NCBI RefSeq assembly: GCF_037083825.1
Contig: NZ_JBAPLU010000006.1
Location: 124,001 to 188,000 of the forward strand
Direction of reading: 5' to 3'
From: Klenkia sesuvii
Lineage (GTDB): Bacteria; Actinomycetota; Actinomycetes; Mycobacteriales; Geodermatophilaceae
DNA length: 64,000 bases
Shown: positions 1-7,845 of the stretch, piece by piece
Layout of the letters: each line of letters begins with the position of its first letter
Position numbering within the stretch: the stretch's first letter is position 1
Translations under genes and position numbers: made by a program
Notes under the pieces: model-generated
Database searches by the model: none
Told to the model about the DNA's origin: nothing
What the model saw: the letters and a program-made list of their open reading frames with translations, nothing else

Positions 1-1154
1 GCATCCTCGACGAGCTGGCCGAGATCGAGGCCACCATCGCCGACCTGCAGGCGATCCTGGAGTCCCCCGAGCGGCAGCGGCAGATCGTCCGCGACGAGCT
101 GCGCGAGATCGTCGACAAGTACGGCGACGACCGGCGCACCCAGTTCGTCGCCCACGACGGCGACGTGTCCATGGAGGACCTCATCGCCGAGGAGCAGGTG
201 GTCGTCACGATCACCCGCACCGGGTACGCCAAGCGCACCAAGGCCGACCTCTACCGCTCCCAGCGACGCGGCGGCAAGGGCGTCATGGGGGCCACCCTCA
301 AGCAGGACGACCTCATCCAGCAGTTCTTCGTGGGCTCCACCCACGACTGGATCCTGTTCTTCACCAACAAGGGCCGGGTCTACCGGGCCAAGGCCTACGA
401 GCTGCCCGAGGCGGCGCGCACCGCCCGCGGCGCGCACGTGGCCAACATCCTGGCGTTCCAGCCCGACGAGAAGATCGCCCAGGTCATCCAGATCAAGGAC
501 TACGGGGTCGCCCCGTACCTGGTGCTGGCCACCGCCGGCGGCCAGGTGAAGAAGACCCGGCTGGCCGACTTCGACTCCCCGCGCAGCGGCGGGGTCATCG
601 CGATCAACCTGCGCGAGGGCGACGAGCTGGTCGGCGCCGCGCTCATCGACCCCGAGCAGAACCTGCTGCTGGTCACCCGCCGGGCGATGAGCATCTGCTT
701 CAAGGCCGACGACGCCCAGCTGCGGCCGATGGGCCGGGCGACCGAGGGCGTGCGGGGCATCTCGCTGGCCGACGACGACCGCCTGCTGTCGATGATCGTG
801 GTCACCGAGGGCGTCGACGTCCTGGTGGCCACCGAGGGCGGCTACGCCAAGCGCACCGGCATCGAGAACTACCCCGAGCAGAACCGCGGCGGCAAGGGCG
901 TGCTCACCGCCGACCCCAAGTCCCGCAAGGGCGCGCTGGTCGGGGCGCTGTCGGTGGTGCTGGGCGACGAGCTCTACGCCATCACCTCCTCGGGCGGCGT
1001 CATCCGCACCCCGGTCAACGGCGTCCGGCACAACAAGGACCGCGCGACGATGGGCGTCAAGCTGATGAACCTGCCCGAGGACGTCTCCATCGTGGCCATC
1101 GCGCGCACGACCGACAACGACGAGCCGACGGACGACGGCCAGCAGACCCTCTGA
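1..1154 (+). CDS. gyrA: DNA gyrase subunit A, C-terminal part (5' end outside window)
   Basis: GyrA cuts and rejoins DNA and, with GyrB, introduces negative supercoils using ATP. Only the 3' part is present, read in the frame that begins at base 3. The first residues are the end of the coiled-coil region (ILDELAEIEATIADLQAILE, then the conserved KYGDDRRT). The rest is the beta-pinwheel DNA-wrapping domain, which contains the GyrA box QRRGGKG near base 270. A second, degenerate blade repeat reads NRGGKGVLTAD. The protein ends in a short acidic tail typical of actinobacterial GyrA. A strong hairpin follows the stop. The downstream DUF3566 gene and the tRNA-Ile/tRNA-Ala pair are the usual neighbours near an actinobacterial origin. 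No frameshift is seen. Confidence 0.97.
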   Translation, partial: ILDELAEIEATIADLQAILESPERQRQIVRDELREIVDKYGDDRRTQFVAHDGDVSMEDLIAEEQVVVTITRTGYAKRTKADLYRSQRRGGKGVMGATLKQDDLIQQFFVGSTHDWILFFTNKGRVYRAKAYELPEAARTARGAHVANILAFQPDEKIAQVIQIKDYGVAPYLVLATAGGQVKKTRLADFDSPRSGGVIAINLREGDELVGAALIDPEQNLLLVTRRAMSICFKADDAQLRPMGRATEGVRGISLADDDRLLSMIVVTEGVDVLVATEGGYAKRTGIENYPEQNRGGKGVLTADPKSRKGALVGALSVVLGDELYAITSSGGVIRTPVNGVRHNKDRATMGVKLMNLPEDVSIVAIARTTDNDEPTDDGQQTL

Positions 1155-1157
1155 CCC

Positions 1158-1200
1158 GGCAAGCCGCACACCTTGCCTGTTGGCGGGTGTGCGGCGTGCC
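1158..1200. terminator. Hairpin after gyrA, probable intrinsic terminator
   Basis: Perfect 10-bp arms GCCGCACACC (1163-1172) and GGTGTGCGGC (1186-1195) enclose a 13-base loop. The stem extends outward by GGCA/TGCC with one mismatch. It starts a few bases after the gyrA stop. No U-tract follows, as is common for GC-rich actinobacterial terminators. Confidence 0.6.
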
Positions 1201-1384
1201 GGTCGGGCAGCCGGCGGCTGCGGGTGGCCCTGGCGCCTAGGCTGGGGCAGATGCCGACCCCCGCACGTACCAGCCGGTGCGCGCCGGGACCGGCGGATCG
1301 ACGACCGATGTGCGGACGTCGCCCTCCCCGGGCGGCGCCGGGCGCGACGGGGGCGACACGATCGCCCCTGGGACGGAGAGCGGC

Positions 1385-2329
1385 ATGAGCGACCGGACGC
1401 AGGGCTCGGTGCGGACCGAGGACGGGTCGTCGGACGAGGACCCCCAGACCGCCGCGATCCCGTCCGAGGAGCCCGCGGCCGGCAAGCCCGCGGCCCAGCC
1501 CTCCGCCGCGTCCGGCAGCAAGCCCGCGACCGCCCCGGGGTGGGGTGGTGCCACCCCGGCCGGCTCCCGCCAGGCCGCCCCCAAGCAGTCGGGCAATCCG
1601 CAGCCGGCCCAGAAGCAGGCCACGCCCCAGCAGCCGGCCGCCAAGCAGGCCGCGCCGAAGCAGGGTGCGCCGAAGCAGGCCCCGACCAAGCAGGCCCCGA
1701 CCAAGCAGCCCACCGGGCAGGCGGCGCCCCAGCAGGTCCCCCCGGCCCAGCCCGCGCCCGCCGGGGGCGCCCGCCCCGCGAGCGCACCGGCCGGCTCGCG
1801 CTCGGCCAACCGCGACGCCGCCGGCGCCCCGCGCCAGCCCGGTTCCCGGCCACCGGCCGCCGTCCGGCCCGGTGAGGCCCCGACCCGCACCACGGCCGCC
1901 GAGGGCGAGCGGTCCGGGGAGCGGTCCGGCGGGCGCGGCGTCCGGGCCCCCGGGGGCGGCAAGGGCCCGCGGCGGGCTCGGCTGCAGCTGCGGCACGTCG
2001 ACACCTGGTCGGCGCTGAAGATCTCGCTGGTGCTGGCCATCGCGCTGTTCTTCGTGTGGATGGTCGCCGTCGGCGTGCTGTACGGCGTGCTCAACGGGTT
2101 GGGCGTGTTCACCACCCTCAACGACCTCATCGGGCAACTCGGTTCCTCGGCCAGCGGCAGCGGGGGCGGGGAGGTCATCACCCCCGGCATCGTGTTCGGC
2201 GGGGCCGCGGTCATCGGCGCGGTGAACATCGTGCTGTTCACCGCGCTGTGCACCGTGGGCACCTTCGTCTACAACCTGTGCGCCGACCTCGTCGGCGGTC
2301 TCGAGGTCACCCTGTCCGAACGGGACTGA
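1385..2329 (+). CDS. DUF3566 domain membrane protein with Pro/Gln/Lys-rich N-terminus
   Basis: 314-residue protein of the DUF3566 family, found directly after gyrA in many actinobacteria; its biochemical function is unknown. The first ~200 residues are low-complexity and disordered, rich in Ala, Pro, Gln and Lys, with repeated units such as KQAPTKQAPTKQ. The C-terminal ~115 residues carry the DUF3566 domain: a first membrane helix near residues 220-245 (ISLVLAIALFFVWMVAVGVL) and a second near 275-300. I chose ATG 1385 because GGAGAG lies just upstream. An in-frame start at 1277 would add a Gly/Pro-rich stretch without a ribosome site. Family membership is clear; the role is not. Confidence 0.85.
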   Translation: MSDRTQGSVRTEDGSSDEDPQTAAIPSEEPAAGKPAAQPSAASGSKPATAPGWGGATPAGSRQAAPKQSGNPQPAQKQATPQQPAAKQAAPKQGAPKQAPTKQAPTKQPTGQAAPQQVPPAQPAPAGGARPASAPAGSRSANRDAAGAPRQPGSRPPAAVRPGEAPTRTTAAEGERSGERSGGRGVRAPGGGKGPRRARLQLRHVDTWSALKISLVLAIALFFVWMVAVGVLYGVLNGLGVFTTLNDLIGQLGSSASGSGGGEVITPGIVFGGAAVIGAVNIVLFTALCTVGTFVYNLCADLVGGLEVTLSERD

Positions 2330-2407
2330 CGGAAGGACCACGTCGCCCCCCACGACGCGCTCCGCACGCCGCGGGACCCTGCGACGCGGCCGTCCCAGGC
2401 GGTCGAG

Positions 2408-2413
2408 TATGCT
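2408..2413 (+). promoter_or_regulatory. Possible -10 element for tRNA-Ile
   Basis: TATGCT lies 13 bases before the mature tRNA 5' end, at the right distance for a sigma-70-type -10 box. I see no convincing -35 hexamer. Confidence 0.35.
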
Positions 2414-2426
2414 TTCCGAGGTTCAC

Positions 2427-2500
2427 GGGCCTGTAGCTCAGACGGTTAGAGCGCATCCCTGATAAGGATGAGGCCGGAGGTTCAAGTCCTCCCAGGCCCA
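2427..2500 (+). tRNA. tRNA-Ile (GAT anticodon)
   Basis: Cloverleaf of 74 nt. The acceptor stem GGGCCTG pairs with CAGGCCC and the discriminator is A. The anticodon stem CATCC/GGATG encloses loop CTGATAA with anticodon GAT. The T-arm is GGAGG-TTCAAGT-CCTCC. The CCA end is not encoded. It precedes tRNA-Ala, the conserved pair downstream of gyrA in actinobacteria. Confidence 0.97.
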
Positions 2501-2553
2501 CCGTGCACGTCCTGCTCCACCCACGCACCGCCACCGCGAGGAGGTCGGCACCC

Positions 2554-2694
2554 GTGCTGATGAAGGTCGCCGCCGCGGCAGTCGCCGCCGGAGCACTGCT
2601 GGCCCTGCGCAAGCGCGCGGCGGCCAGGGGCGACGACGACCTGTGGGCCGAGGCCACCCGGGGCCCCGACGCCGTCCGCACCACCCAGCGCTGA
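2554..2694 (+). CDS. DLW-39 family small protein
   Basis: 46-residue protein lying between tRNA-Ile and tRNA-Ala. It has a short hydrophobic N-terminal helix (VAAAAVAAGALLAL) followed by a basic patch and the signature DDDLWAEAT near the C-terminus, which gives the DLW-39 family its name. Members are found at this position in many actinobacteria and have no known function. I placed the start at GTG 2554 because GAGGAGG lies about ten bases upstream; ATG 2560 is the alternative. The hydrophobic segment suggests a single-pass membrane peptide with a cytoplasmic tail, which is inference. Confidence 0.75.
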   Translation: MLMKVAAAAVAAGALLALRKRAAARGDDDLWAEATRGPDAVRTTQR

Positions 2695-2716
2695 CCCGCG
2701 ACGCACCACCCCCCTC

Positions 2717-2789
2717 GGGGACGTAGCTCAATTGGTAGAGCACCGCCTTTGCAAGGCGGGGGTCAGGGGTTCGATTCCCCTCGTCTCCA
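2717..2789 (+). tRNA. tRNA-Ala (TGC anticodon)
   Basis: 73-nt cloverleaf. The acceptor GGGGACG pairs with CGTCTCC and the discriminator is A. The anticodon stem CCGCC/GGCGG encloses loop TTTGCAA with anticodon TGC. The T-arm is AGGGG-TTCGATT-CCCCT. The CCA end is not encoded. The next gene begins two bases after the discriminator. Confidence 0.97.
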
Positions 2790-2791
2790 CG

Positions 2792-3379
2792 ATGTCGCGC
2801 CGAACCGCCCTGCTGCCGACCCTCGCGCCGGTGCTGGCCCTGGTGCTGGCCGCGTGCGGCGGCCCCGGTGACGACTCCCCGGCCGGCACCGCACCGGCCA
2901 CCCCGGCGGCCACCGCCTCGCCGCCCGACGCCGCGTCCCCGACCGGCGCCGCGCCCAGCAGCCCGCCGCCGGCCACCACCCCGGTCGAGCCGGTGACCAC
3001 CGAGCAGGACTGCCCCTACCTGGACACCGCCTTCGTCCAGGACACGGTGGGCCAGCAGACCCCCACGGTCACCACCACCGGCGTGCCGGGTGGGCCACCC
3101 CCGGGGTGCACCTTCGCCAAGCCGAACGGCGAGGCGGCCCTGACGGTGGAGATCACCCAGGCCGCCGACGCCGTGTCCGCGCGCACCGCCGCCGTCGAGC
3201 GGGTCGCGGCCATCGGCGGCACCGCGGTGGACGACATCGGCGACGGCGGTGGCGTCGCGGTCGGCCAACCCACCGTGCTGGCGGTGGCCGACGGCTTGCT
3301 CGTCGTCGTGGTGACCATCAACCAGCAGTCCAGCCTGCAGGCCCGCGAGATCGCGCAGGCCGTGGTCGGGGCGGTCTGA
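2792..3379 (+). CDS. Secreted lipoprotein, DUF2020-like
   Basis: 195-residue exported lipoprotein. Residues 1-22 form a signal peptide with a basic start (MSRRTALL) and lipobox LAAC, so Cys22 would be lipidated and the protein anchored outside the membrane. A Pro/Thr/Ala-rich linker (about 23-70) follows. The last ~120 residues form a compact domain with two cysteines (CPYLDTAF and PGCTF) that may form a disulfide. It resembles the DUF2020 family of actinobacterial lipoproteins; function unknown. ATG 2792 is only two bases after the tRNA-Ala 3' end, so there is no room for a normal ribosome site. Later in-frame starts would cut into the signal peptide. Confidence 0.7.
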   Translation: MSRRTALLPTLAPVLALVLAACGGPGDDSPAGTAPATPAATASPPDAASPTGAAPSSPPPATTPVEPVTTEQDCPYLDTAFVQDTVGQQTPTVTTTGVPGGPPPGCTFAKPNGEAALTVEITQAADAVSARTAAVERVAAIGGTAVDDIGDGGGVAVGQPTVLAVADGLLVVVVTINQQSSLQAREIAQAVVGAV

Positions 3380-3404
3380 GCAGCACATCGGCCCAGGTGG
3401 GACG

Positions 3405-3947
3405 ATGGAGCGCGTGACCGAATCGACTCCTGCGCGGCGCGCAGTCCTGCACACCAACCACGGCGACATCACCGTGGACCTGTTCCCGGACCACGCCCCC
3501 AAGACCGTCGCCAACTTCGCCGAGCTCGCCGAGGGCAGCCGGGAGTGGGTGGACCCCCGCACCCGGGCCAAGACCACCGACAAGCTCTACGACGGCACGA
3601 TCTTCCACCGGGTCATCGACGGCTTCATGATCCAGGGCGGGGACCCGCTGGGCCAGGGCACCGGCGGCCCCGGCTACCGCTTCGGCGACGAGTTCCACCC
3701 CGACCTGCAGTTCTCCAAGCCCTACCTGCTGGCCATGGCCAACGCCGGGCCGGGCACCAACGGTTCGCAGTTCTTCATCACCGTCACCAACACCCCGCAC
3801 CTGAACAACAAGCACACCATCTTCGGCGAGGTCGCCGACGACGCCTCCCGCCAGGTCGTCGACACCATCGCCACGGTCCCCACCGCCCGCGGGGACAAGC
3901 CCCTCGAGGACGTGGTCATCACCTCGGTCGAGGTGCAGCGCAGCTGA
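3405..3947 (+). CDS. ppiA: Peptidyl-prolyl cis-trans isomerase, cyclophilin type
   Basis: Cyclophilin that speeds cis-trans isomerisation of Xaa-Pro bonds, predicted cytoplasmic (no signal peptide). The 180 residues carry the full fold: FHRVIDGFMIQGGDP with the catalytic Arg and Phe, QFFITVTNTPHLNNKHTIFG near residues 123-142, and the central substrate loop MANAGPGTNGSQFF. An insertion around residues 45-60 (DPRTRAKTTDKLYDG) is typical of actinobacterial PpiA. ATG 3405 follows GGTGGGA; GTG 3414 behind GGAG is an alternative. The position between the tRNA-Ala/lipoprotein region and the rhomboid gene matches ppiA in mycobacteria. Confidence 0.93.
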   Translation: MERVTESTPARRAVLHTNHGDITVDLFPDHAPKTVANFAELAEGSREWVDPRTRAKTTDKLYDGTIFHRVIDGFMIQGGDPLGQGTGGPGYRFGDEFHPDLQFSKPYLLAMANAGPGTNGSQFFITVTNTPHLNNKHTIFGEVADDASRQVVDTIATVPTARGDKPLEDVVITSVEVQRS

Positions 3948-4819
3948 GCACGCCCGACCTGCCCGGGGGTGCGGGCGAGCCGCCCGCACCCCCGGTGCCC
4001 ACCTGCTACCGGCACCCCGACCGGCCCACTCGCATCTCCTGCGTCCGCTGCGGCCGGTCGATCTGCCCCGAGTGCATGCACCCCGCCGCGGTGGGCTTCC
4101 ACTGCCCCGAGGAGGTCGCCGAGGCACGGCGCACCGTGCGCGCCCCCAAGCGCAGCACCGGCGTGCGCGTCGCCGGCCGCCGGTGGGGCGTGGTCACGCT
4201 CGTCCTCATCGCGGTCAACGTCGCCGTCGCCGTCGCCACCGCGGCCTCGACGCTGCTGTCGGGGGGCAACCCCGTCAACTCCTTCGCCTCCCCGCTGACC
4301 AGCGAGCTGCTCACCGCGCCGGTGCTGGTCGACCAGGGCGAGTGGTGGCGCGTGGTCACCAGCGCCTTCACCCACGCCAGCGTGGTCCACCTCGCGCTCA
4401 ACATGGTGGCCCTGCTGCTGTTCGGCTCCGAGCTCGAACGCACCCTCGGCAAGGGCCGCTACCTGACGGTCTACCTGGTGTCTGCCCTGGGCGGCGCGGC
4501 GTCGCTGCAGCTGTTCGGTGCCTACGCCGGCGGCGTGGTGGGGGCGTCGGGGGCCATCTACGGCCTGCTCGGTGCCCTCGGCGTCGTCCTGGTCGCCCGC
4601 AAGCAGGACCTGCGCGGCCTGCTCACCCTCCTGGCCATCAACCTGGCCATCAGCCTGCTGCCCGGCGTCTCCCTGCTGGGCCACCTGGGTGGGCTGGTCG
4701 CCGGCGCGGTGACGGCGGCGGTCCTGCTGTGGGCCCGGCGCCACACCGCGCTCGCCGTGGCCGGGGTGGCCGCCGTCGTCGTCGTCCTGCTCCTGCTGAC
4801 CTTCGGCGGGATCCGCTAG
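3944..4819 (+). CDS. Rhomboid family intramembrane serine protease with N-terminal zinc-ribbon-like motif
   Basis: Rhomboid proteases cleave transmembrane substrates within the membrane. The N-terminus has a Cys/His cluster (CYRHPDRPTRISCVRCGRSI, then CPEC), likely a small zinc-binding domain. At least six membrane helices follow. The catalytic Ser lies in GASGAIYGLLG and the His in the helix with GHLGGLVAG. There is no ATG or GTG near the ppiA stop. CTG 3944 overlaps that stop (CTGA) and has GAGGT nine bases upstream, so I use it as a tentative rare start. GTG 3995 is the alternative and lacks a good ribosome site. Translational coupling to ppiA is likely. The gene ends in CTAG, shared with the convergent gene. 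Confidence 0.85.
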   Translation: MSTPDLPGGAGEPPAPPVPTCYRHPDRPTRISCVRCGRSICPECMHPAAVGFHCPEEVAEARRTVRAPKRSTGVRVAGRRWGVVTLVLIAVNVAVAVATAASTLLSGGNPVNSFASPLTSELLTAPVLVDQGEWWRVVTSAFTHASVVHLALNMVALLLFGSELERTLGKGRYLTVYLVSALGGAASLQLFGAYAGGVVGASGAIYGLLGALGVVLVARKQDLRGLLTLLAINLAISLLPGVSLLGHLGGLVAGAVTAAVLLWARRHTALAVAGVAAVVVVLLLLTFGGIR

Positions 4820-5223
4820 AACGGTCGGTGCCCGAGCAGCTGGGCACCGACCTGCTCGGGCTCGGCACCCAGGTCGCGCCGGCCGAGCACGAGGAGCACG
4901 GCGTCGTCGGCCTCGTCCTCCAGCTCCAGCGACGTGCTGCGCACCCCCAGCCGCCGCGACGTGCGCACCCGGGCCCGCAGCCGGGCCCGCGGGATGACCA
5001 CACCCCCGCGGGCCGTGCGGACGACGACCGACTCGTCGTCGGCCCGCAGCCGGGGCCGCAGTACGAGGTCGCGCAGCACCACGCCGACCAGCAGCAGCAC
5101 CGCCGCCCCCACGAGCAGGCGACCGGGCAGGTCCAGCAGCACCAGCACCGCCGCCAGCGCGACGGCGGCGACCCCGGCGAGAGCGGTCTCGAGGGGGCGG
5201 GTCGACCACTGCACGGTCCCCAT
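4816..5223 (-). CDS. PH domain-containing membrane protein
   Basis: 135-residue protein at the position of the mycobacterial PH-domain gene next to crgA. Two adjacent membrane helices (about residues 14-50: ALAGVAAVALAAVLVLLDL and LLVGAAVLLLVGVVL) are followed by a bacterial PH-like beta domain (ADDESVVVRTARGGVVIPRA onward) on the cytoplasmic side. The function is unknown in this family; the domain suggests a lipid- or protein-binding membrane scaffold. It is convergent with the rhomboid gene and the two stop codons share the palindrome CTAG at 4816-4819. Its 5' side faces a long gene-free region rich in DnaA-box-like motifs. Confidence 0.75.
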   Translation of the reverse strand: MGTVQWSTRPLETALAGVAAVALAAVLVLLDLPGRLLVGAAVLLLVGVVLRDLVLRPRLRADDESVVVRTARGGVVIPRARLRARVRTSRRLGVRSTSLELEDEADDAVLLVLGRRDLGAEPEQVGAQLLGHRPF

Positions 5224-5656
5224 CCTCCCCGGTTGTCCACAGGCCCACCCGGGCGGACCACGACGCGCCGTCCGACCTCGCCTTTCGCGCTCTGCGCCAC
5301 GGCCCGGACACGCCTGGTGACCGCCCGCGGGACGGGGTCGTCACGGCCCCGAGTCGACTCGTCCACACCTGTGTGCACAGGTGGGGACAGAAGAACAGGG
5401 ATGTAACTACGTGCGTGGCCCCGGCGTCCCACTGGTCACATCGTAGGTGTCCGTGCAGGTCAGGCGCGTGCGCCGGGGAGCGGGCCCTCCACACCCCGTG
5501 GACAAACCTGGGGGTGGTCGCGTCGGCGCGTTGTGGATCAGGTGACCGGCCTGTGCACACGCGACCCGCCGTTCCCGGTCGACATCTCGACCCGTGACCG
5601 GACCGGTTCGTCGCACTCGCGCTGCGGGGCGGCCGGGCAACCCCGAGGCTGGGCGG
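5224..5656. other. Gene-free region with DnaA-box-like motifs and a palindrome
   Basis: 433 bases without a supportable gene. The region holds the actinobacterial DnaA-box consensus TTGTCCACA at 5233-5241. Close relatives are TCGTCCACA (5359-5367), TTGTCCACG on the minus strand (5497-5505) and TGATCCACA on the minus strand (5532-5540). A palindrome ACCTGTG-TG-CACAGGT lies at 5367-5382 and GAGTCGACTC at 5351-5360. The segment around 5390-5415 is less GC-rich than its surroundings. The main oriC is normally between dnaA and dnaN, upstream of gyrB/gyrA, so this would be an accessory DnaA-binding or promoter region. It also contains the divergent promoters of its two flanking genes. Confidence 0.55.
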
Positions 5657-6613
5657 GTGCAGGTTCTGGTGACGGGAGCGTCGGGGTTCGTGGGTGGCCG
5701 GCTCGCGCCGGCCCTGGTCGAGGAGGGCCACCGAGTGCGGGCGATGACCCGCCGTCCGGACAGCTACCGCGGTGCCGGGGAACCTGTCGCCGGCGACGTG
5801 TCCGACGAGGGGTCGCTGCGCCGCGCCCTCGAGGGCTGCGAGGCCGCTTACTACCTGGTGCACTCCCTCGGCGACGCCTCCTTCGTGACCGAGGACGCCG
5901 CGGCGGCCCGTGCCTTCGGCCGCGCGGCGGCCGCTGCGGGCGTGCGCCGGATCGTCTACCTGGGCGGGCTGGGTGACGACGCCGACGACCTGTCCGACCA
6001 CCTGCGCAGCCGCCGCGAGGTCGAGCGGCTGCTGGGCGAGGCCGGCGTCCCGGTGACCGTGCTGCGCGCGGGCATCGTGGTCGGCCACGGCGGGGTCTCC
6101 TGGGAGATGACCCGCCAGCTGGTCGCCCACCTGCCGGCGATGGTCACCCCGCGGTGGGTGCACACCCGCACCCAGCCGATCGCGGTCGACGACGTCGTCC
6201 GGTACCTCGTCGGCGTGCTGGAGGCGCCCGAGGCCGAGGGCCGGGTGTTCGAGGTGGGTGGGCCCGACGTCCTCGAGTACCTGGAGATGTTGACCCGGGT
6301 GGCCGAGATCCAGGGCCGGCACCTGTTCGTCCTCCCGGTGCCGCTGCTCAGCCCCCGGTTGTCCTCCCACTGGCTGTCCCTGGTCACCGACGTCGACCTG
6401 CAGACCGGCCGCAACCTGATCGACTCCATGAGCAACGAGGTGGTCGTGCGCGACGACGCGATCCGGCAGGTGGTCCCCTTCGAGCCGGTGGACTACGACA
6501 CCGCGGTGCTTCAGGCCCTCGGCGAACGGGCCCGGGAGCGCCGGGCGGCGAAGCAGGGCGAGGGGGGCCGGCGCCGGCACCTCGGGCTGCTGGCCCGGGG
6601 GGCACGGGCATGA
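5657..6613 (+). CDS. NAD(P)-dependent epimerase/dehydratase family protein (atypical SDR)
   Basis: 318-residue Rossmann-fold protein. The N-terminal VTGASGFVGGRL is the nucleotide-binding glycine motif of extended or atypical short-chain dehydrogenases. The segment YYLVHSLGDASF, with no clear YxxxK catalytic pair, points to the NmrA-like/atypical SDR group related to YbjT rather than a classical sugar epimerase. Substrate unknown. I chose GTG 5657 because the protein then begins directly with the first beta strand (VQVLVTG). The in-frame GTG 5594 would add a basic extension into the DnaA-box region. It is coupled by ATGA to the following CPBP protease gene. Confidence 0.8.
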   Translation: MQVLVTGASGFVGGRLAPALVEEGHRVRAMTRRPDSYRGAGEPVAGDVSDEGSLRRALEGCEAAYYLVHSLGDASFVTEDAAAARAFGRAAAAAGVRRIVYLGGLGDDADDLSDHLRSRREVERLLGEAGVPVTVLRAGIVVGHGGVSWEMTRQLVAHLPAMVTPRWVHTRTQPIAVDDVVRYLVGVLEAPEAEGRVFEVGGPDVLEYLEMLTRVAEIQGRHLFVLPVPLLSPRLSSHWLSLVTDVDLQTGRNLIDSMSNEVVVRDDAIRQVVPFEPVDYDTAVLQALGERARERRAAKQGEGGRRRHLGLLARGARA

Positions 6614-7383
6614 CCGGCGCCTCGCGGCTGGACCGGCTGCGCGACCGGCTGGTCGCTGCGGCCCCGGCCTGGTTGGTCGACCCGGTGCCGCGCGACCACC
6701 GGGAGACCGACCGGGCCTTCCGGCGCCGGCGCCGGGTCACCGCGGCCGTGGCCGTGACCGGCGCCGGGCTGCTCGGTGTGTCGCTGTCGCAGAAGCCGGA
6801 CTCGCGGGAGTTCTACGCGCTCACCATGGCCGTGGCGGGCACCTGGGTCGCCGGCGGGGTGGCCTCGGGGCCGCTGCACCGTGGCTGGATGCGCTCCCCG
6901 CGCGAGACGCTGCACCGCCCGGTGGTGACCCCGGTGGTCACCGGCGCCGGGGTGTTCGGGCTGTTCTACGGCGCGGCCCTGGTGGCCAAGCGGATCCCGC
7001 TGCTCAACGCCGCGGTCACCCGGGTGCTGCGGTACGCCCACCAGGGCAACCCGGCCCTGGTGACCATGACGACGCTGACCAACGGGGTGGCCGAGGAGGT
7101 CTTCTTCCGGGGGGCGCTCTACGCCGCGGCCGGCACCGACAACCCGGTGCTGAAGTCCACCGCCGTCTACGGGCTGGCCACGACCTCGACCCGCAACCCG
7201 GCCCTGGTGCTCGCCTCGGTGGCCATGGGCCTGCTGTTCGGCTGGCAGCGCAAGGTCACCGGCGGGATCCAGGCCCCGGTGCTGACCCACCTCACCTGGT
7301 CGGCGCTCATGCTGCGGTACCTGCCGCCGCTGTTCGCCGACCAGCCCGCGATCGAGGACCGGCGCGCCCCGCAGGAGGGCTGA
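6610..7383 (+). CDS. CPBP family intramembrane metalloprotease (CAAX-protease-like)
   Basis: 257-residue membrane protein of the CPBP/Abi family. The signature EEVFFRGALY (EExxxR) lies near residue 160, and a later helix carries the second motif with QAPVLTHLTWSALM near 220, giving the Glu/His residues expected of this glutamic-type intramembrane protease family. Several hydrophobic segments are visible (AAVAVTGAGLLGVSL, VVTGAGVFGLFYGAALVA). ATG 6610 overlaps the stop of the preceding SDR gene as ATGA, so the two are probably translated together. Bacterial members process membrane proteins or bacteriocin-like peptides; the substrate here is unknown. Confidence 0.82.
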   Translation: MTGASRLDRLRDRLVAAAPAWLVDPVPRDHRETDRAFRRRRRVTAAVAVTGAGLLGVSLSQKPDSREFYALTMAVAGTWVAGGVASGPLHRGWMRSPRETLHRPVVTPVVTGAGVFGLFYGAALVAKRIPLLNAAVTRVLRYAHQGNPALVTMTTLTNGVAEEVFFRGALYAAAGTDNPVLKSTAVYGLATTSTRNPALVLASVAMGLLFGWQRKVTGGIQAPVLTHLTWSALMLRYLPPLFADQPAIEDRRAPQEG

Positions 7384-7399
7384 GCCGGTCCGCCGGCGC

Positions 7400-7672
7400 T
7401 CAGCGCCAGCGCATGCTCATGACCAGCCCGGCCACCATGGCCCCGAAGCCGATGGCGAAGTTCCAGGCCGACAGGGACACCATGAACGGGATCTGGTCCC
7501 CGGCGACGTAGTACACGACGATCCAGACCAGGCCGAGCAGCATCAGGCCGATCATCACGGGGGCGTACCAGCGGGGGCTGGGTGCTGCGGCCCGGGCCCG
7601 GCTCGCGCTGGAGGGGAGCACGCCCTCCGGCGGGGTGTACACCGACTTCTTGCGCACCTTGCTCTTGGGCAC
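7400..7672 (-). CDS. crgA: Cell division protein CrgA
   Basis: 90-residue membrane protein. CrgA recruits or stabilises FtsI, FtsQ and related divisome proteins at the septum in actinobacteria. It starts MPKSKVRKKSVYTPPEG, the conserved basic N-terminal box, followed by a short linker and two membrane helices (APVMIGLMLLGLVWIVVYYV and AIGFGAMVAGLVMSM). GTG 7672 is preceded by AGGAG at good spacing. The longer upstream frame is rejected because the family begins at PKSK. It is divergent from the DUF881 gene and lies in the conserved crgA-DUF881-sortase-pabA-pknB neighbourhood. Confidence 0.95.
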   Translation of the reverse strand: MPKSKVRKKSVYTPPEGVLPSSASRARAAAPSPRWYAPVMIGLMLLGLVWIVVYYVAGDQIPFMVSLSAWNFAIGFGAMVAGLVMSMRWR

Positions 7673-7845
7673 CGCGACGACTCCTCGGACCGGTTCGTGC
7701 GGCCCGACCTGCTGCCGGACCTGCGAGGACCGGCCGCCAGCGTGGGCTGGGACCGGTCCGGACCGCCCCCAGCCTAAGCTGAGTGCGGTGGCCGGGCGGT
7801 CGACCTGCCGCACCGTGCGCTCCCGAACCCCCCGGAGGTGGTCCC

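Noticed and set aside
5224..5656. Interpretation of the DnaA-box region as the chromosomal oriC
   Set aside because: oriC in actinobacteria is at dnaA-dnaN, upstream of gyrB-gyrA and so outside this window; no strongly AT-rich unwinding element is present here.
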